Positions 24,623 through 35,832 of a DNA stretch of 64,000 nt are shown one piece after another. Position 1 is the first letter of the stretch, and each line of letters begins with the position of its first letter. This stretch comes from Bos javanicus (taxonomy: Eukaryota; Chordata; Mammalia; Artiodactyla; Bovidae). The position numbers and the translations under genes are program-made. The notes below the pieces were generated by a model. The model did no database searches. It was not told the origin of the DNA and saw only the letters and a program-made list of their open reading frames with translations. The stretch spans positions 81,152,501-81,216,500 of the forward strand of contig NC_083869.1 in the NCBI RefSeq assembly GCF_032452875.1. Direction: 5' to 3'.

Positions 24623-24890
24623 TCACTGGAAGGACTGATTCTGAAGCTGAAGCTCCAATACTTTGGCCACCTGATATGAAGAACCCGCTCATGGGAAAGG
24701 ACTCTGATGTTGGGAAAGATTGAAGGCAGGAGGAGAAGGGGAGGACAGAGGATGAGATGGTTGGATAGCATCACCGAAACAATGGACCTGAGTTTGAGCA
24801 AGCGCCAGGAGATGGTGAAGGAAGGGAAGCCTGGCATGGTGCAGTCCATGAGGTCGCAAAAAGTCGGACACGACTGAGCGGCTGAACAAC
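24623..24890 (+). mobile_element. BovB LINE 3' fragment
   Basis: Plus-strand 268-bp 3' end beginning at cactggaaggactgattctg and ending gcggctgaacaac. Stops in the frame mark it as dead. Confidence 0.88.
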
Positions 24891-25179
24891 AAGAATCAAT
24901 TCTTACAGATTTTAAATTATTACGATATAATAGTAGAATAGATAATTCTTGATTATGTCAATTAATACCTAGTTTTTATTCTTTCATTATTATGTTTATT
25001 CAAGTTAAATAACAGAGGCATTATCCTTAAACCATTTCTTAATACTTGTCCTATTAATCTATTTCTCTATTTTAAAATGATCACTAATGAATGGTTATGT
25101 ATATAAATTTAATACCTTTTATATCATAATTGTTATTGCATTTTACTTTTGCAGTAGCAAACACTAATTCTTAAGAATT

Positions 25180-26135
25180 GCATTTTTATTGAACTCTTAT
25201 TGAGATAATTATTGATTCACATACAGTTGTAGGAAATAATGCAGAGAGAGCCCATGTATGGTAAAACACATTTATTTCAAAGGTAACATTCTTTAAATTA
25301 TCTGATGATATCAAAACCAGGATATTGACATAGATATGATCCACCTATCTTAGTCAGATTTACTCAATTTTACTTAATGTGTATGTGTACATTTTGTTCT
25401 ATACAACTTTATCACATGTGTAGGTACATGAATCTGCCACTACAATCAAGACACAGACATGAAGATTCCAGTATTGTCATTTTATAACCTCTTTGCTATC
25501 CTGTTTCTAACTCTGCTGCTCCTACTGCTAAGTCACTTCAGTCGTGTCTGACTCTGTGCGACCCCATAGATGGCAGCCCACCAGGCTCCCCCGTCCCTGG
25601 GATTCTCCAGGCAAGAACACTGAAGTGGGTTGCCATTTCCTTCTCCAATGCATGAAAGTGAAAAGTGAAAGTGAAGTCACTCAGTCGTGTCCAACTCTTA
25701 GGGACCCCATGGACTGCAGCCTACCAGGCTCCTCCGGCCATGGGGTTTTCCAAGCAAGAGTACTGGAGTAGGGTGCCATTGCCTTCTCCAGTTTCTAACT
25801 CTAGGGGTTTGCTAATCTGATTGCCATTTCTAAAATTTTTCATTTCAAAATATCATATAAATAGAATCATTCAATATACTGCCATTCAGGATTGGCTTTT
25901 TTTACTCAACACAGTTCTCTGAAGACTCATCCAAGTAGTTGCATGTATAGATAGTTCGTTCATTTTTTTATTGCTAAGAAATGATTCATTGTATGGATGG
26001 ACCAGTTTGTTTAGCCCTCCATATGCTGGACATCTGAGGGACATTTTGACCATTTCTAGATTTTGGCTGTTTCAAGTGAAGTGTATGAATATTTGTGTAG
26101 AGTTTCCTGGGTGACTATGTTTTCATACATTTTAT
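25180..26135 (-). mobile_element. Old L1 (L1M-type) 3' region, split by Bov-A2
   Basis: The sequence before the SINE (about 25380-25500, with tacattttgttctatacaac and ccactacaatcaagacacag) and after it (25803-26135, with catataaatagaatcattca, attggcttttttt and attgctaagaaatgattcat) resembles the antisense of the last ORF2 and 3' UTR sections of ancient mammalian L1. It is diverged, with no usable reading frame. The 5' and 3' limits are approximate and the assignment rests on remembered consensus. Confidence 0.7.
25515..25790 (-). mobile_element. Bov-A2 SINE, full length, inside old L1
   Basis: Complete minus-strand Bov-A2 (the tail complement is degraded to tgctgctcctactgct) with a perfect 12-bp duplication, GTTTCTAACTCT, at 25503-25514 and 25791-25802. 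It interrupts an older L1 remnant. Confidence 0.96.
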
Positions 26136-26747
26136 TTTAATTTTTACTTCAATTGGCTGATAGTCCCAACATGTAAAGTACATAAGATTTTCCCTCTAAT
26201 ATAAACCTATAATTGAAAATGGACAATCAGATAATTATAATTCTGAAGCATGTCTTGTCCATATTATTCATTAAATGGATTACAAAAGATGGTAATCAGT
26301 GTGATTATGTGATCATAGTCTTGCAGACATATACTGTTTAATACAACTTTGGTTATTTAACCTTTCAAAGACCAAGAATGAAGCTGCACTAAATAGAAGA
26401 TTTTAAATAAGTATTGCAGCCAAATGTTAGTGCTTTTCTAATAATGCCCAGAACAAACCTAACTACTGTGCGTATTAAGCTTTGAACAGTTCCACCTTTC
26501 ACCTGGTAATCGTTAAGCACATTAGTGAATACGGGAGAAAAAAATGAATCTTCTTTATGACAGATGTTTTATAAACTTCCAATAATTTTGTGTGTTTGTG
26601 TGTGTATGTATGTATATATCTGTTATTAAACTTCTAAATTTATCTCATTCTTCATCCATCCATTCAACAAATGACTCTTAAATGTCTGTTATATGGAATT
26701 CCTATAATGTATGCTTATGATTTATAGGTTAAATAGTGCAATCTTTG
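26136..26747. other. Single-copy AT-rich DNA
   Basis: Contains a short TG/TA-rich microsatellite near 26590-26620. No gene recognised. Confidence 0.5.
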
Positions 26748-26951
26748 GGCTTCCCTGGTGCCTCAGTGGTAAAGAACCAGCCTGCAGTGCAGGCGATGCA
26801 GGTTCAATCCCTGGGTCTAGAAGATCCTCTGCAGAAGGGAATGGCAACCCACTTGAGTGTTCTTGCTTGGTAAATCCCATGGACAGCGGAGCCTGGTGGG
26901 CTACAGACCACAGGGTCACAAAGAGTTGGATATGACTTAGCAACTAAACAA
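26748..26951 (+). mobile_element. Bov-tA SINE
   Basis: Well-preserved head (tgggcttccctggtgcctca), B-box-like ggttcaatccc near 26811, Bov-A body and tail gacttagcaactaaac. No clear duplication. Confidence 0.92.
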
Positions 26952-28004
26952 TGAAGGTGAAATATGACCTTTAGTGTGAAAGAATTTCTTGTATAAGGGA
27001 TATAAATATATATGGCTGAAATTTAAAAAAATCTATGTTGTAGTTATGACTAATTAGTATTCTGGAAGACAGTAAGCAATAATTTTAGTGAATTTACAAC
27101 TATACGGAGAAAATATTTTTTTAGTACTATACAGAGAACCAGAATTTCTTTGTGTGTGCAGAGAGAAAGGAAGATCAACTTTTTATTAAAAGTATTTTTT
27201 TCTAGATATTTTGAGATATGAATTTATGTTTTAATTCTTCCTTCTTGCTTTCTTTCCCACACAGGTAGGTGGCATTTTTTACTTAACTCCCCCAGTTATG
27301 TTTCAGGAATGAAAACCAAAATGATCTGCAAAACTTACTGATTTTGATTTTCTCAAATTATTTTCCCAGGGGAATTTAGATTTGCCCAAATGGAAGAAGA
27401 GGATCCCTGGATAGAGACTGAATCTATTAAGGAACAAGCAGGTTGGCTGGTGAGGAAAGTTTTTTCAGAAACTGAAGCAGATTCTTCTTACTAGAGGAGA
27501 TGCATAGAGAGACTGCCTTTCTCTGAGTAATATGTCTTGAGACCAGCTTTCTCATGGGAGCATCAAGGATGTGGGAGACTGTAAGACAAGAAGGGGTACC
27601 TGGTGCATCTAGGCATCAGGTTTATGGCGCCCATGACAGATTTCTTTTACTTACAGCATGCCATCCCAGATCTGAACAGTCACTGAGAAAAGAGTGAGGG
27701 ACATCTCAGTGACTATGAAACTGCCTCCATAATGTGGTATAAGACCTTGACATGAAGCATAATGTAGACAAAAGGAAAGGCTGTGCAATGATGGAGATTT
27801 ATAGTGCCTCCAACTTGGAAGAATAAGGCACAAAAATAAAATTACCGTGGTCTTTAAGGCTCAAAGGGAAGCACTATTTCATTTGCACACTTGAGTTTGT
27901 GGCCTGAGAGTCATGTCTGCTCATGAGGTTGCTCTGGGACAGAAATGAGTTTTTCTGCCCTGGATGTTCATCTGATGCTTAGGGTTTTTAAGGAAAGGGG
28001 CTGT
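26952..28004. other. Single-copy DNA with a weak KRAB-like reading
   Basis: About 1 kb with no recognised repeat. A pyrimidine-containing stretch ending in ttttcccag at 27361-27369 resembles a splice acceptor and is followed by a short frame reading FAQMEEEDPWIETESIKEQ. I treat this as a weak, probably chance resemblance (see findings). Confidence 0.45.
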
Positions 28005-28236
28005 GGGTTTTCATGGTGGCTCAGTTGGTAAATATCCCACTTGTAATGCAGGAGGGACCACCTGCAACACAGAAGAGCCGGGTTCAGTCACTGGGTCAGG
28101 AAGATCTTCTGGAGAAGGAAATGGCAACCCACTCCAGTATTTTTGCCTGGGAAAATAAATCCCATGGACTAAGAAGCCGAGCAGGCTACAGTCCATGAAG
28201 TTGCAAGAGTCAGAAAAGACTTAGAAACTAAAGCAG
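28005..28236 (+). mobile_element. Bov-tA SINE, with internal additions
   Basis: Head gggttttcatggtggctcag; extra bases in the tRNA-derived part around 28055-28080 (gggaccacctgcaacacaga) and an extra ataaatc-type insertion near 28155 make it longer than usual. The body and tail are recognisable (cccactccagtatttttgcc; gacttagaaactaaa). Confidence 0.87.
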
Positions 28237-28466
28237 AGAAGAAGGAGAGACGGGTGGAAACAATCACAGCTCAGGGGAACAGCCAACACAGAGGAGGAGA
28301 CAAGTTTGGCTACACTGAAGAAGCAGAGAAAGAACAGAGTGTCTAAAGGGAAAATGGTAAATGTGCATGATGTAAATCTCTCTCTGCCTTCCTTAAATAA
28401 TCTTTAACAAAACTAAAAACTAAAATCCTGAAATGAGGAGTGTGACAGGACTAAAATAAAAAGAAG

Positions 28467-30236
28467 TTCAGTTCAGTTCAGTTCAGTTCAGTTCAGTCAC
28501 TCAGTCATGTTTGACTCTTCTGACCCCATGGACTGCAGCACGCCAGGCTTTCCTGTCCATCGTGAACTTCCGGAGCCTGAACAAACTTGTGTTCATCGAG
28601 TCAGTGAAGCTATCTAACCATCTCATCATCTGTTATCCTCTTCTACTCTAACCTTCAATCTTTCCCAGCATCAGGATCTTTTCCAATGAGTTAGTTCTTC
28701 GCATCAGGTGGCCAAAGTATTGGAGTTTCAGCTTCAGCATCAGTCCTTCCAATGAATATTCAGGACTGATTTCCTTTAGGATAGACTGGTTGGATCTCCT
28801 TCCAGTCCAAGGGACTCTCAAGAGTCTTCTCCAACACCACAGTTCAAAAGCATCAGTTCTTAGCCACTCAGCTTTCTTTACATTCCAACTCTCACATCTA
28901 TACATGACTACTAGAAAAACCATAGCCTTGACGAGACAGATGTTTGTTGGCAAAGTAATGTCTCTGCTTTTTAATACACTGTCTAGGTTGGTCATAGATT
29001 TTCTTCCAAGGAGCAAGTGTCTTTCAATTTCATGGCTGCAGTCACCATCTGCAGTGATTTTGGAGCCCCCAAAAATAGTCTCTCACTGTTTCCATTGTTT
29101 CCCCATCTATTTGCCATGAAGTGATTAGACTGGATGCCATAATCTTAGTTTTCTGAATGTTGAGCTTTAAGCCACCTTTTTCACTCTCCTCTTTCACTTT
29201 CATCAAGAGGCTATTTAGTTCTTCTTCGCTTTCTGCCATAAGGGTGGTGTCATCTGCATATCTGAGGTTATTGATATTTCTCCCGGAAATCTTGATTCCA
29301 GCTTATGCTTCTTCCAGCCCAGCATTTCTCACGATGTACTCTGCATATAAGTTAAATAAGCAGGGTGACAATATACAGCCTTGATGTACTCCTTCCTCAA
29401 TTTGGAACCAGTCTGTTGTTCCATGTCCAGTTCTAACTGTTGCTTCTTGACCTGCATACAGATTTCTCAGGAGGAAGGTCAGGTGGTCTGACATTCCTAT
29501 CTCTTTAAGAATTTCCCACAGTTTGTTGTGATCCACACAGTCAAAGGCTTTGGCATAGTCAATAAAGCAGAAATAGATGTTTTTCTGGAACTCTCTTGCT
29601 TTTTTGATGATCCAACAGATATTGCCAATTTGATCTCTAGTTCCTCTGCCTTTTCTAAATCCAGCTTGAACATCTAGAAGTTCATGTTTCATGTACTGTT
29701 AAGGCATGGCTTGAAGAATTTTGAGCATTACTTTGCTATCATGTGAGATGAGTGCAATTGTGTGATAGTTTGAACATTCTTTGGCATTGCCTTTCTTTGG
29801 GATTGGAATGAAAATTGACCTTTTCTAGTCCTGTGGACACTGCTGAGTTTTCCAAATTTGCTGGCATTTTGAGTACAGCACTTTCACAGCATCATCTTTT
29901 AGGAATTGAAATAGTTCAACTGGAATTCCATCACCTCCACTAGCTTTATTCGTAGTGATGCTTCCTAAGGCCCACTTGACTTCACATTATAGGATGTCTG
30001 GCTCTAGGTGAGTGATCACACCATCGTTATCTGGGTCATGAAGATCTTTTTTGTATAGTTCTTCTGTGTATTCTTGCCACCTCTTCTTAATATCTTCTGC
30101 TTCTTTTAGGTCAATACTATATCTGTCCTTTATTGTGCCCATTTTTGCTTGAAATGTTCCCTTGGTGTCTCTAATTTTCTTGAAGAAATCTCTTGTCTTT
30201 CCCATTCTATTGTTTTCCTCTATTTCTTTGCACTGG
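28467..30236 (-). mobile_element. BovB LINE, 1.8-kb truncated copy
   Basis: Minus-strand BovB from a tail of six TTCAG units (28467-28496) to the CKEIEENNRMGKTRD-coding region near 30200-30230. Possible flank duplication AATAAAAAGAAG (28455-28466) versus AATATAAAGCAG (30237-30248), 10 of 12 matching. Separate frames carry the C-terminal part (28648-29016), the MAESEEEL segment (29042-29239), the RT palm (29303-29692, with FIDYAKAFD) and the linker (29987-30205). The YADD codons persist at 29249-29260, but a stop lies between motifs. Confidence 0.94.
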
Positions 30237-30248
30237 AATATAAAGCAG

Positions 30249-31254
30249 TGAAGGGGTTAATGTTTGCATAGTGATTTGAATGAGGTAGACAGAGGCAGGC
30301 TTGTAGGAAAGGGAAACACCTGACATCTGGGCAAGTAATTGAGTATTAAGGTAGCCAAAAATCCAAGTTCACTTTGATCTCAATAATCTATATATACAAA
30401 GGTATATATAATAAAAATACAATATACCTTGTGTTTATATATGCAAGTGTGCATATGTGTATGTGAGTGTAAATTCTGAAAGCAAACTTCTGTCTGCCTG
30501 GCGGTTACCGATTTTGGTTTCTATTGCTTTGGCTTTATCACAAAGGCTATGTTCAATATAGACTATTTAGGAAGAAGCTAAAGTAATAAAAGTAGCTATG
30601 TATTTTGGAAGTCACTACTGGAATAATACATGGAGTCTCCTATCACTGAACACCTATTAGAGTCTTTGATTTTGTGCAATGATATAAAAAAGAAACTGCA
30701 ATTTTTTGTTAAATGTAGTGAGTTCATTGGAGACAAAGCCCTGATGTAGTTCTCATAGTATTATCATATGTGCTATAAACAGAGGTTTTAAGAAATCAAA
30801 CAGTATAATGCTGAGATTTCTCTCTGGGTTTAGAAATAAAAAGAAAGGAACCTGCACATTTCCTATGTTACAGGATCTTGTGAGTATTGGTCTTTTATTT
30901 TTCTTCTCCATTCATCACCTGGAGAGTTTGACATTTACTATTTGCCAGTGATGAGTCTTAGAGGAGAAAGATGGGTCAGTTTGATGCTAAAGTCAGCAGA
31001 GGCTATAACATTAACACCAGTAAAGTTGTCAAACTATCTTGACACTTTCCTCTTTAGTCCCCTATTTTACTTTTCCTGGGAGCATTTGGATGCTGACAGA
31101 TTTGTGCCGTGCAAACCTGGGAGTCATTTAATGCAGGCACACTTCACAGCTACAAATCTCACATTATAGTCATGTGATGTTAGGACAAGTGGAAAGGAAC
31201 CTTCTCGGTGTGTCTTGGGACAAAAGTTTGCTCCTTGTTACTAAGAAGGGCTTT
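30249..31254. other. Single-copy DNA
   Basis: About 1 kb; an AT- and GT-rich stretch lies near 30390-30470. The frame 30942-31169 has no recognised domain. Confidence 0.5.
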
Positions 31255-31450
31255 CCTGGTGGCTCAGACGGTAAGGAATCTGCCCATTATGTAGGAGACC
31301 CAAGTCTGATCCCTGGGTTGGGAAGATCCCCTGGAGAATGAAATAGATACCCACTCCAGTATTCTTACCCAGAAAATTCCATGGACAGAGTAGCCTGGCA
31401 GGCTACAGTCTATAGGATCACAAAGAGTCAGACACGACTGAGCAACTAAC
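31255..31450 (+). mobile_element. Bov-tA SINE
   Basis: Head aagggctttcctggtggctca, body ccactccagtattcttaccc, tail cagacacgactgagcaact. No clean duplication. Confidence 0.92.
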
Positions 31451-32989
31451 ACTTTCAACCCCTAAGCAAGACTCTTCCATGGTGTAACTATCTCCCTTGT
31501 TCAAACTTGACTTTAGTTTAAAGCTTAATCTCACCCAATCTACTATCTACTATCACCCAATCTCACCCATGCTACTTTACAAAATAGCATGAAAAATCTC
31601 ATACAATAAAAGTTGTGGAGGATGGCAAAAAACTAACTTGAGAGAGAAACACAGCAGAAATGTTTTAGAATTTTAGAGAAATTGCTAGAAAAAGCCAGCA
31701 ATTGAATTTTTGATGCAAAATTATATAAAAAGATTAGAAAATGAATCATATGCTAATAAATAAAGTCCTTTTAGTCAACTGACAAAATCCAGATCACCAG
31801 TTATTTACTGAGTGTACACAGAACTGAGAACTTGTCCTAAAATAGTTAAAATCATGTCAGGGAAATGAAACATTTGCAGGCTAAATAAAGTAATGATTAA
31901 ATTCATGTAATTACAACCTAAGAGTAGACAGAGATAGTGAATTAAAACTTTAAAGGGGGACTGAAGAGTTTGGAATGGTGAGTATCGGTGCCATCTCTCT
32001 TCTGGGGAGCAAAGTGCAGAAGAGCCATTGATAACCAGTGGATAGTCTGAATGAAAGTATAAATGTTCAAGGACATTTTCTCCTATAGAGAGTAAAATAC
32101 TATTGTATATTCTTGGACATGGGCAAAATAATGAAAGAAATGACTCTTTAGGAAGATTTATTTGAAAAATATTCAGAAGAGATGGAAAGGGAAGAGACTG
32201 AGTGCTTTGTACAAAGTAATAAAGCCAGTTATGGTAGACTACAACAGACGAAAGCAAGGAGAAAACATTACCATAATTATCATTGCTTGCTAATAAAAGG
32301 GAAAGCCATTCCTGTGTGGCCTCATTGCTGAATGCTAAACTTGACTCTATCCTGATCTGAAACCACCTTTAGAATTTTCATGACCTCTACTTGCTAGAGC
32401 TCCCAGGGCACATGAGTTTCCATCTAAGTGAATTCTTAGGCCCTGTTTAAGGACCAGTGACACCTGGAATAATCTGTCACCATGTACAGGACAGAGCACA
32501 TATATTAAGTCCTTAATATAGAAACCCACCTCATTTGTGGCTGTCTTGAGTTTACACTCATCCCTATCAAATGATGATATTTTGTTCATTTTTGCTGTTA
32601 TGTTCTTCTGAATTCCATTTATCACTCAAATTTTAATGCCCAATTTCAGTTATTAGGTGTTCACTCTTCTATGCCACTGCCTCTATATTTCATGTTCTAT
32701 CTCTTCTCTGGACATCAACTAAAAGCCTCAGATTCCCAACCTTCTTTCCCAGCCGACTCTATAAGGACTTACACCTTGAATGAAAACAGAAGCCTACTTC
32801 TTCAGCTGAGTTTAACCTGAGCTCCATATCTCTGAACTCGCCTTTACTCTTGGGGAACATGCTATTTCCATATTCAGTCTTACTACACTTAATTAATTCC
32901 TACTTGTCTCTGTTGGCTTGCCTGCCATGGTACCTACTCTATTTTAGATTTCCCCTGTTGATTTTGAACCCTATCTTCTGTCGGGGAAA
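31451..32989. other. Single-copy DNA
   Basis: About 1.5 kb with no recognised repeat. A 150-codon minus frame (31805-32257) has no recognisable domain and may be chance. A partial tandem of tctcacccaatct-type units lies near 31530-31570. Confidence 0.5.
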
Positions 32990-33335
32990 TTCCCTCCTCT
33001 ATCCCTCTTGAGTTCTCATGGCCAGGCTAATAATAAAATTGACCCAAGACAGATTAACAGGAAAACCCAAGAAACAAGTTTAAATCATGTGCATGGAAGT
33101 CTCATAAAAATGGGACTTAAGAAGTGGTCAAAGAAGGCAGTTTTTATACTTTTTAGAGGAAGAAAAAATACCTTTGAGAGGAATTGTCAGGACAAAGAAA
33201 CTTAAAGAAACAGGTTTGGGTGCTTAATTAGTAAGGAATTAAAGCAAATTTTGGACTTGGGTAGTAAATTAGTAAAGAAGTAACAAGTTTTGTTTAACAG
33301 GCTTCTTGGCCTTAAATTCCCTGTCTCTGGTGATA

Positions 33336-33665
33336 GGGCTTCCTAGGTGGAGCTAATGGTAAAAGGAAGTGAAGTCGCTGAGCCGGGTCTGACTTCCTGC
33401 GACCCCATGGACCGTAGCCTACTAGACTCCTCAGTCCATGGAATTTTCCAGGCAAGAGTACTGGAATGGGTTGCCATTTCCTTCCCCAGGGGATCTTCCT
33501 GATCCAGGGCTCGAACCTAGGTCTCCCGCATTGCATGTAGATGCTTTACCATCTGTGCCACCAGGGAAATCCAATGGTAGAAAACCACCTGCCAATGCAG
33601 GAGATGCAGGTTCAATCCCTGGGTGAGGAAGATCCTTGGAGGAGGGCATGGCAACCCACTCCAGT
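33336..33665 (+). mobile_element. Bov-tA SINE (outer), split by another Bov-tA
   Basis: Head gggcttcctaggtgg at 33336-33361, resuming at 33573-33665 with accacctgccaatgcaggag and ggttcaatccctgggtgagg. It ends abruptly at cactccagt, so the 3' half of the Bov-A body is missing. Confidence 0.88.
33362..33572 (-). mobile_element. Bov-tA SINE (inner, nested)
   Basis: Minus-strand 211-bp copy inserted into the plus-strand Bov-tA. Flank duplication AATGGTA at 33355-33361 and 33573-33579. Its head ends at tgtgccaccagggaaatcc, and the complement of the B-box region is at gggctcgaacctagg near 33508. Confidence 0.92.
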
Positions 33666-33865
33666 GATGATAAGGCTGTCTTTCTCCTTCCCAGTACAGG
33701 GAGGGCAACTTTCATACGGAAGATTTATTTCCTGATATCAGGGAGAAGTGTCAAAGTCTCCCTCTTGTATCTGCTGGCCACAACTTAAACACTTTTAGTT
33801 CAAATAATCAAAATGAAGCTGAAGCATATTTTAGGGCAGCCTGTATGGGAACCTGACACTTCTTT

Positions 33866-34202
33866 GATTCCCTTCAAACTGCTTTTTGTCTTATGTCTAG
33901 AGCTTGATCATGCAAATTTTTTCTTCTACAGTTGCCTTTTTTTTGTTAGTTTTGAAGGATCTTTCCGTATTTTCACCATTGTAGGTCTCCCTCGATCATG
34001 TCAAAATCCATTTCAAAACTGATTACAGAAAACATTTTTTTCTATTTCTCCCATTATTATGCATTTTACTTAATAGTTTCATTATTTGATTAACACATCC
34101 TAAATAAATTAAAGTATACATTTCAAACCAAACTTATTCTAAAACTGGTTAAATAATCTGTGTGTGTATATATATATTGCAAAGTCAAATATATGTTTAT
34201 AT
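33866..34202. other. AT-rich spacer with TG/TA stretch
   Basis: Single-copy sequence; at 34161-34190 a TG/TA run followed by gcaaagtcaaat is echoed on the far side of the next BovB. Confidence 0.5.
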
Positions 34203-34976
34203 ACCACCCTTATGGCATAAAGTGAAGAGGAACTAAAAATCCTCTTGATGAAAGTGAAAGTGGAGAGTGAAAAAGTTGTCTTAAAGCTCAACATTCAGAA
34301 AACGAAGATCATGGCATCTGGTCCCATCACTTCATGGCAAATAGATGGGGAAACAGTGGAAACAGTGTCAGACTTTGTTTTTCCGGGCTCCACAATCACT
34401 GCAGATGGTGACTGCAGCCATGAAATTAAAAGACGCTTACTCCTTGGAAGGAAAGTTATGACCAACCTAGATAGCATATTCAAAAGCAGAGACATTACTT
34501 TGCCAACAAAGGTCCGTCTAGTCAAGGCTATGGTTTTTCCTGTGGTCATGTATGGATGTGAGAGTTGGACTGTGAAGGAGGCTGAGTGCCAAAGAATTGA
34601 TGCTTTTGAACTGTGGTGTTGGAGAAGACTCTTGAGAGTCCCTTGGACTGCAAGGAGATCCAACCAGTCCATTCTACAGGAGATCAGCCCTGGGATTTCT
34701 TTGGAAGGAATGATGCTAAAGCTGAAACTCCAGTACTTTGGCTGCCTCATTCGAAGAGTTGACTCATTGGAAAAGACTCTGATGCTGGGAGGGATTGGGG
34801 ACAAGAGGAGAAGGGGACGACAGAGGATGGCTGGATGGCATCACTGACTCGATGGACGTGAGTCTGAGTGAACTCTGGGAGTTGGTGATGGACAGGGAGG
34901 CCTGGCGTGCTGCGATTCATGGGGTTGCAAAGAGTCAGACACGACTGAGCGACTGATCTGATCTGATCTGATCTGA
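34203..34976 (+). mobile_element. BovB LINE 3' part, young type with CTGAT tail
   Basis: Plus-strand copy starting just after the YADD codons (accacccttatggcataaag) and ending with a tail of CTGAT units (gactgatctgatctgatctg). Low divergence from the other ISLEG-type copies. No clean short duplication; see the finding on the flanking TG/TA duplication. Confidence 0.95.
34245..34847 (+). pseudogene. BovB ORF2 C-terminal fragment
   Basis: A 200-codon uninterrupted frame covering the region after the RT palm: KLNIQKTKIMASGPITSWQI, GSTITADGDCSHEIKRRLLL, SRDITLPTKVRLVKAMVFPV, MYGCESWTVKEAE, then NQSILQEISPGISLEGMMLK. It leaves frame at about 34828, where about five bases of the usual gaggatgaggtggctgg are missing, so the natural C-terminus is lost. 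RT and endonuclease are absent through truncation. Confidence 0.9.
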
Positions 34977-34980
34977 TATA

Positions 34981-35030
<50 letters not shown>
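34977..35030. repeat. (TA)n microsatellite with TG interruption
   Basis: atatatatatgtgtg followed by about 21 TA units directly after the BovB tail. It is long and nearly pure on its right side, so likely length-variable. Confidence 0.95.
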
Positions 35031-35031
<1 letters not shown>

Positions 35032-35100
35032 CAAAGTTAAATTAAAATATTTTAAAATTAAAGCAAATGAAAAAGAGGAACACAAAATAAGATGAACATT

Positions 35101-35376
35101 GCTGCTGCTGCTGCTAAGTCACTTCAGTCGTGTCTGACTCTGCGCCACCCCATAGACAGCAGCCCACCAGGTTTCCCCGTCCCTGGGATTCTCCAGACAA
35201 GAACACTGGAGTGGGTTGCCATTTTCTTCTCCAATGCATGCAAGTGGAAAGTGAAAGTGAAGTCGCTCAGTCGTGTTCAACTCTTAGCCACCCCATGGAC
35301 TGCAGCCCACCAGGCTCCTCCATCCATGGGATTTTGCAGGCAAGAGTACTGGAGTGGGGTGCCATTGCCTTCTCCA
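35101..35376 (-). mobile_element. Bov-A2 SINE, full length
   Basis: Complete minus-strand dimer starting at the CTG run and ending ccattgccttctcca. Perfect 12-bp duplication AAGATGAACATT at 35089-35100 and 35377-35388. Confidence 0.97.
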
Positions 35377-35388
35377 AAGATGAACATT

Positions 35389-35821
35389 ATCATGTCCTAA
35401 ATTCTTGGCTAGAGATTAGACACAAAACAATATGCAAGAAAGTAGCATAGCTATCAGAATCAATTTCTAAAAACAAATTCTTCTGAAAAAAGTACTAATG
35501 AGACTAGACAGTTACTCATATTTGCATTTCCTCAGAGATAAAACTATATACAATATAAGGCTAAACATCTTTAAGAATACCCTTACAGTAACCATCTGCA
35601 AATTTGGAAGAAATAACATAAATAAATGTTATGATCTGTCATGCATTTCTTTAATTTTGTAAGTACAAAATTGAGTAGTTTTATTTTGAAAAACATATTT
35701 AAGAGCACATTATATTATAGGTTATTATTTTGTATTCAAGGAATTTAATAATAAAATATTATTTTTATAATTTTACTTAAGAAATTAAAGTTTCAAAATT
35801 AAGATGCCAAAGTCTGATTTC
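35389..35821. other. Single-copy AT-rich DNA
   Basis: No gene or recognised repeat. Confidence 0.5.
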
Positions 35822-35832
35822 AGAATGTCAAG

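Larger units (their letters stand above)
32990..33865 (+). mobile_element. Old LTR-like repeat, family unassigned, split by SINEs
   Basis: Two parts (about 32990-33335 and 33666-33865) read as one older interspersed repeat on either side of the Bov-tA nest: caggctaataataaaattga at the left, cttaaattccctgtctctgg before the SINEs, and tttatttcctgatatcaggg after them. I associate this combination with a mammalian ERV-type LTR but cannot name the family. No viral coding sequence is visible. Borders are approximate. Confidence 0.5.

Noticed and set aside
28467..28496. Six direct TTCAG repeats as a CRISPR-like or regulatory array
   Set aside because: They are the pentanucleotide tail of a BovB element, with no spacers.
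31805..32257. 150-codon minus-strand frame in single-copy DNA
   Set aside because: No recognisable domain, no splice or promoter context; compatible with chance in AT-rich DNA.
34747..35085. 112-codon minus-strand frame with alternating Y and I residues
   Set aside because: Translation of the TA microsatellite plus antisense BovB.
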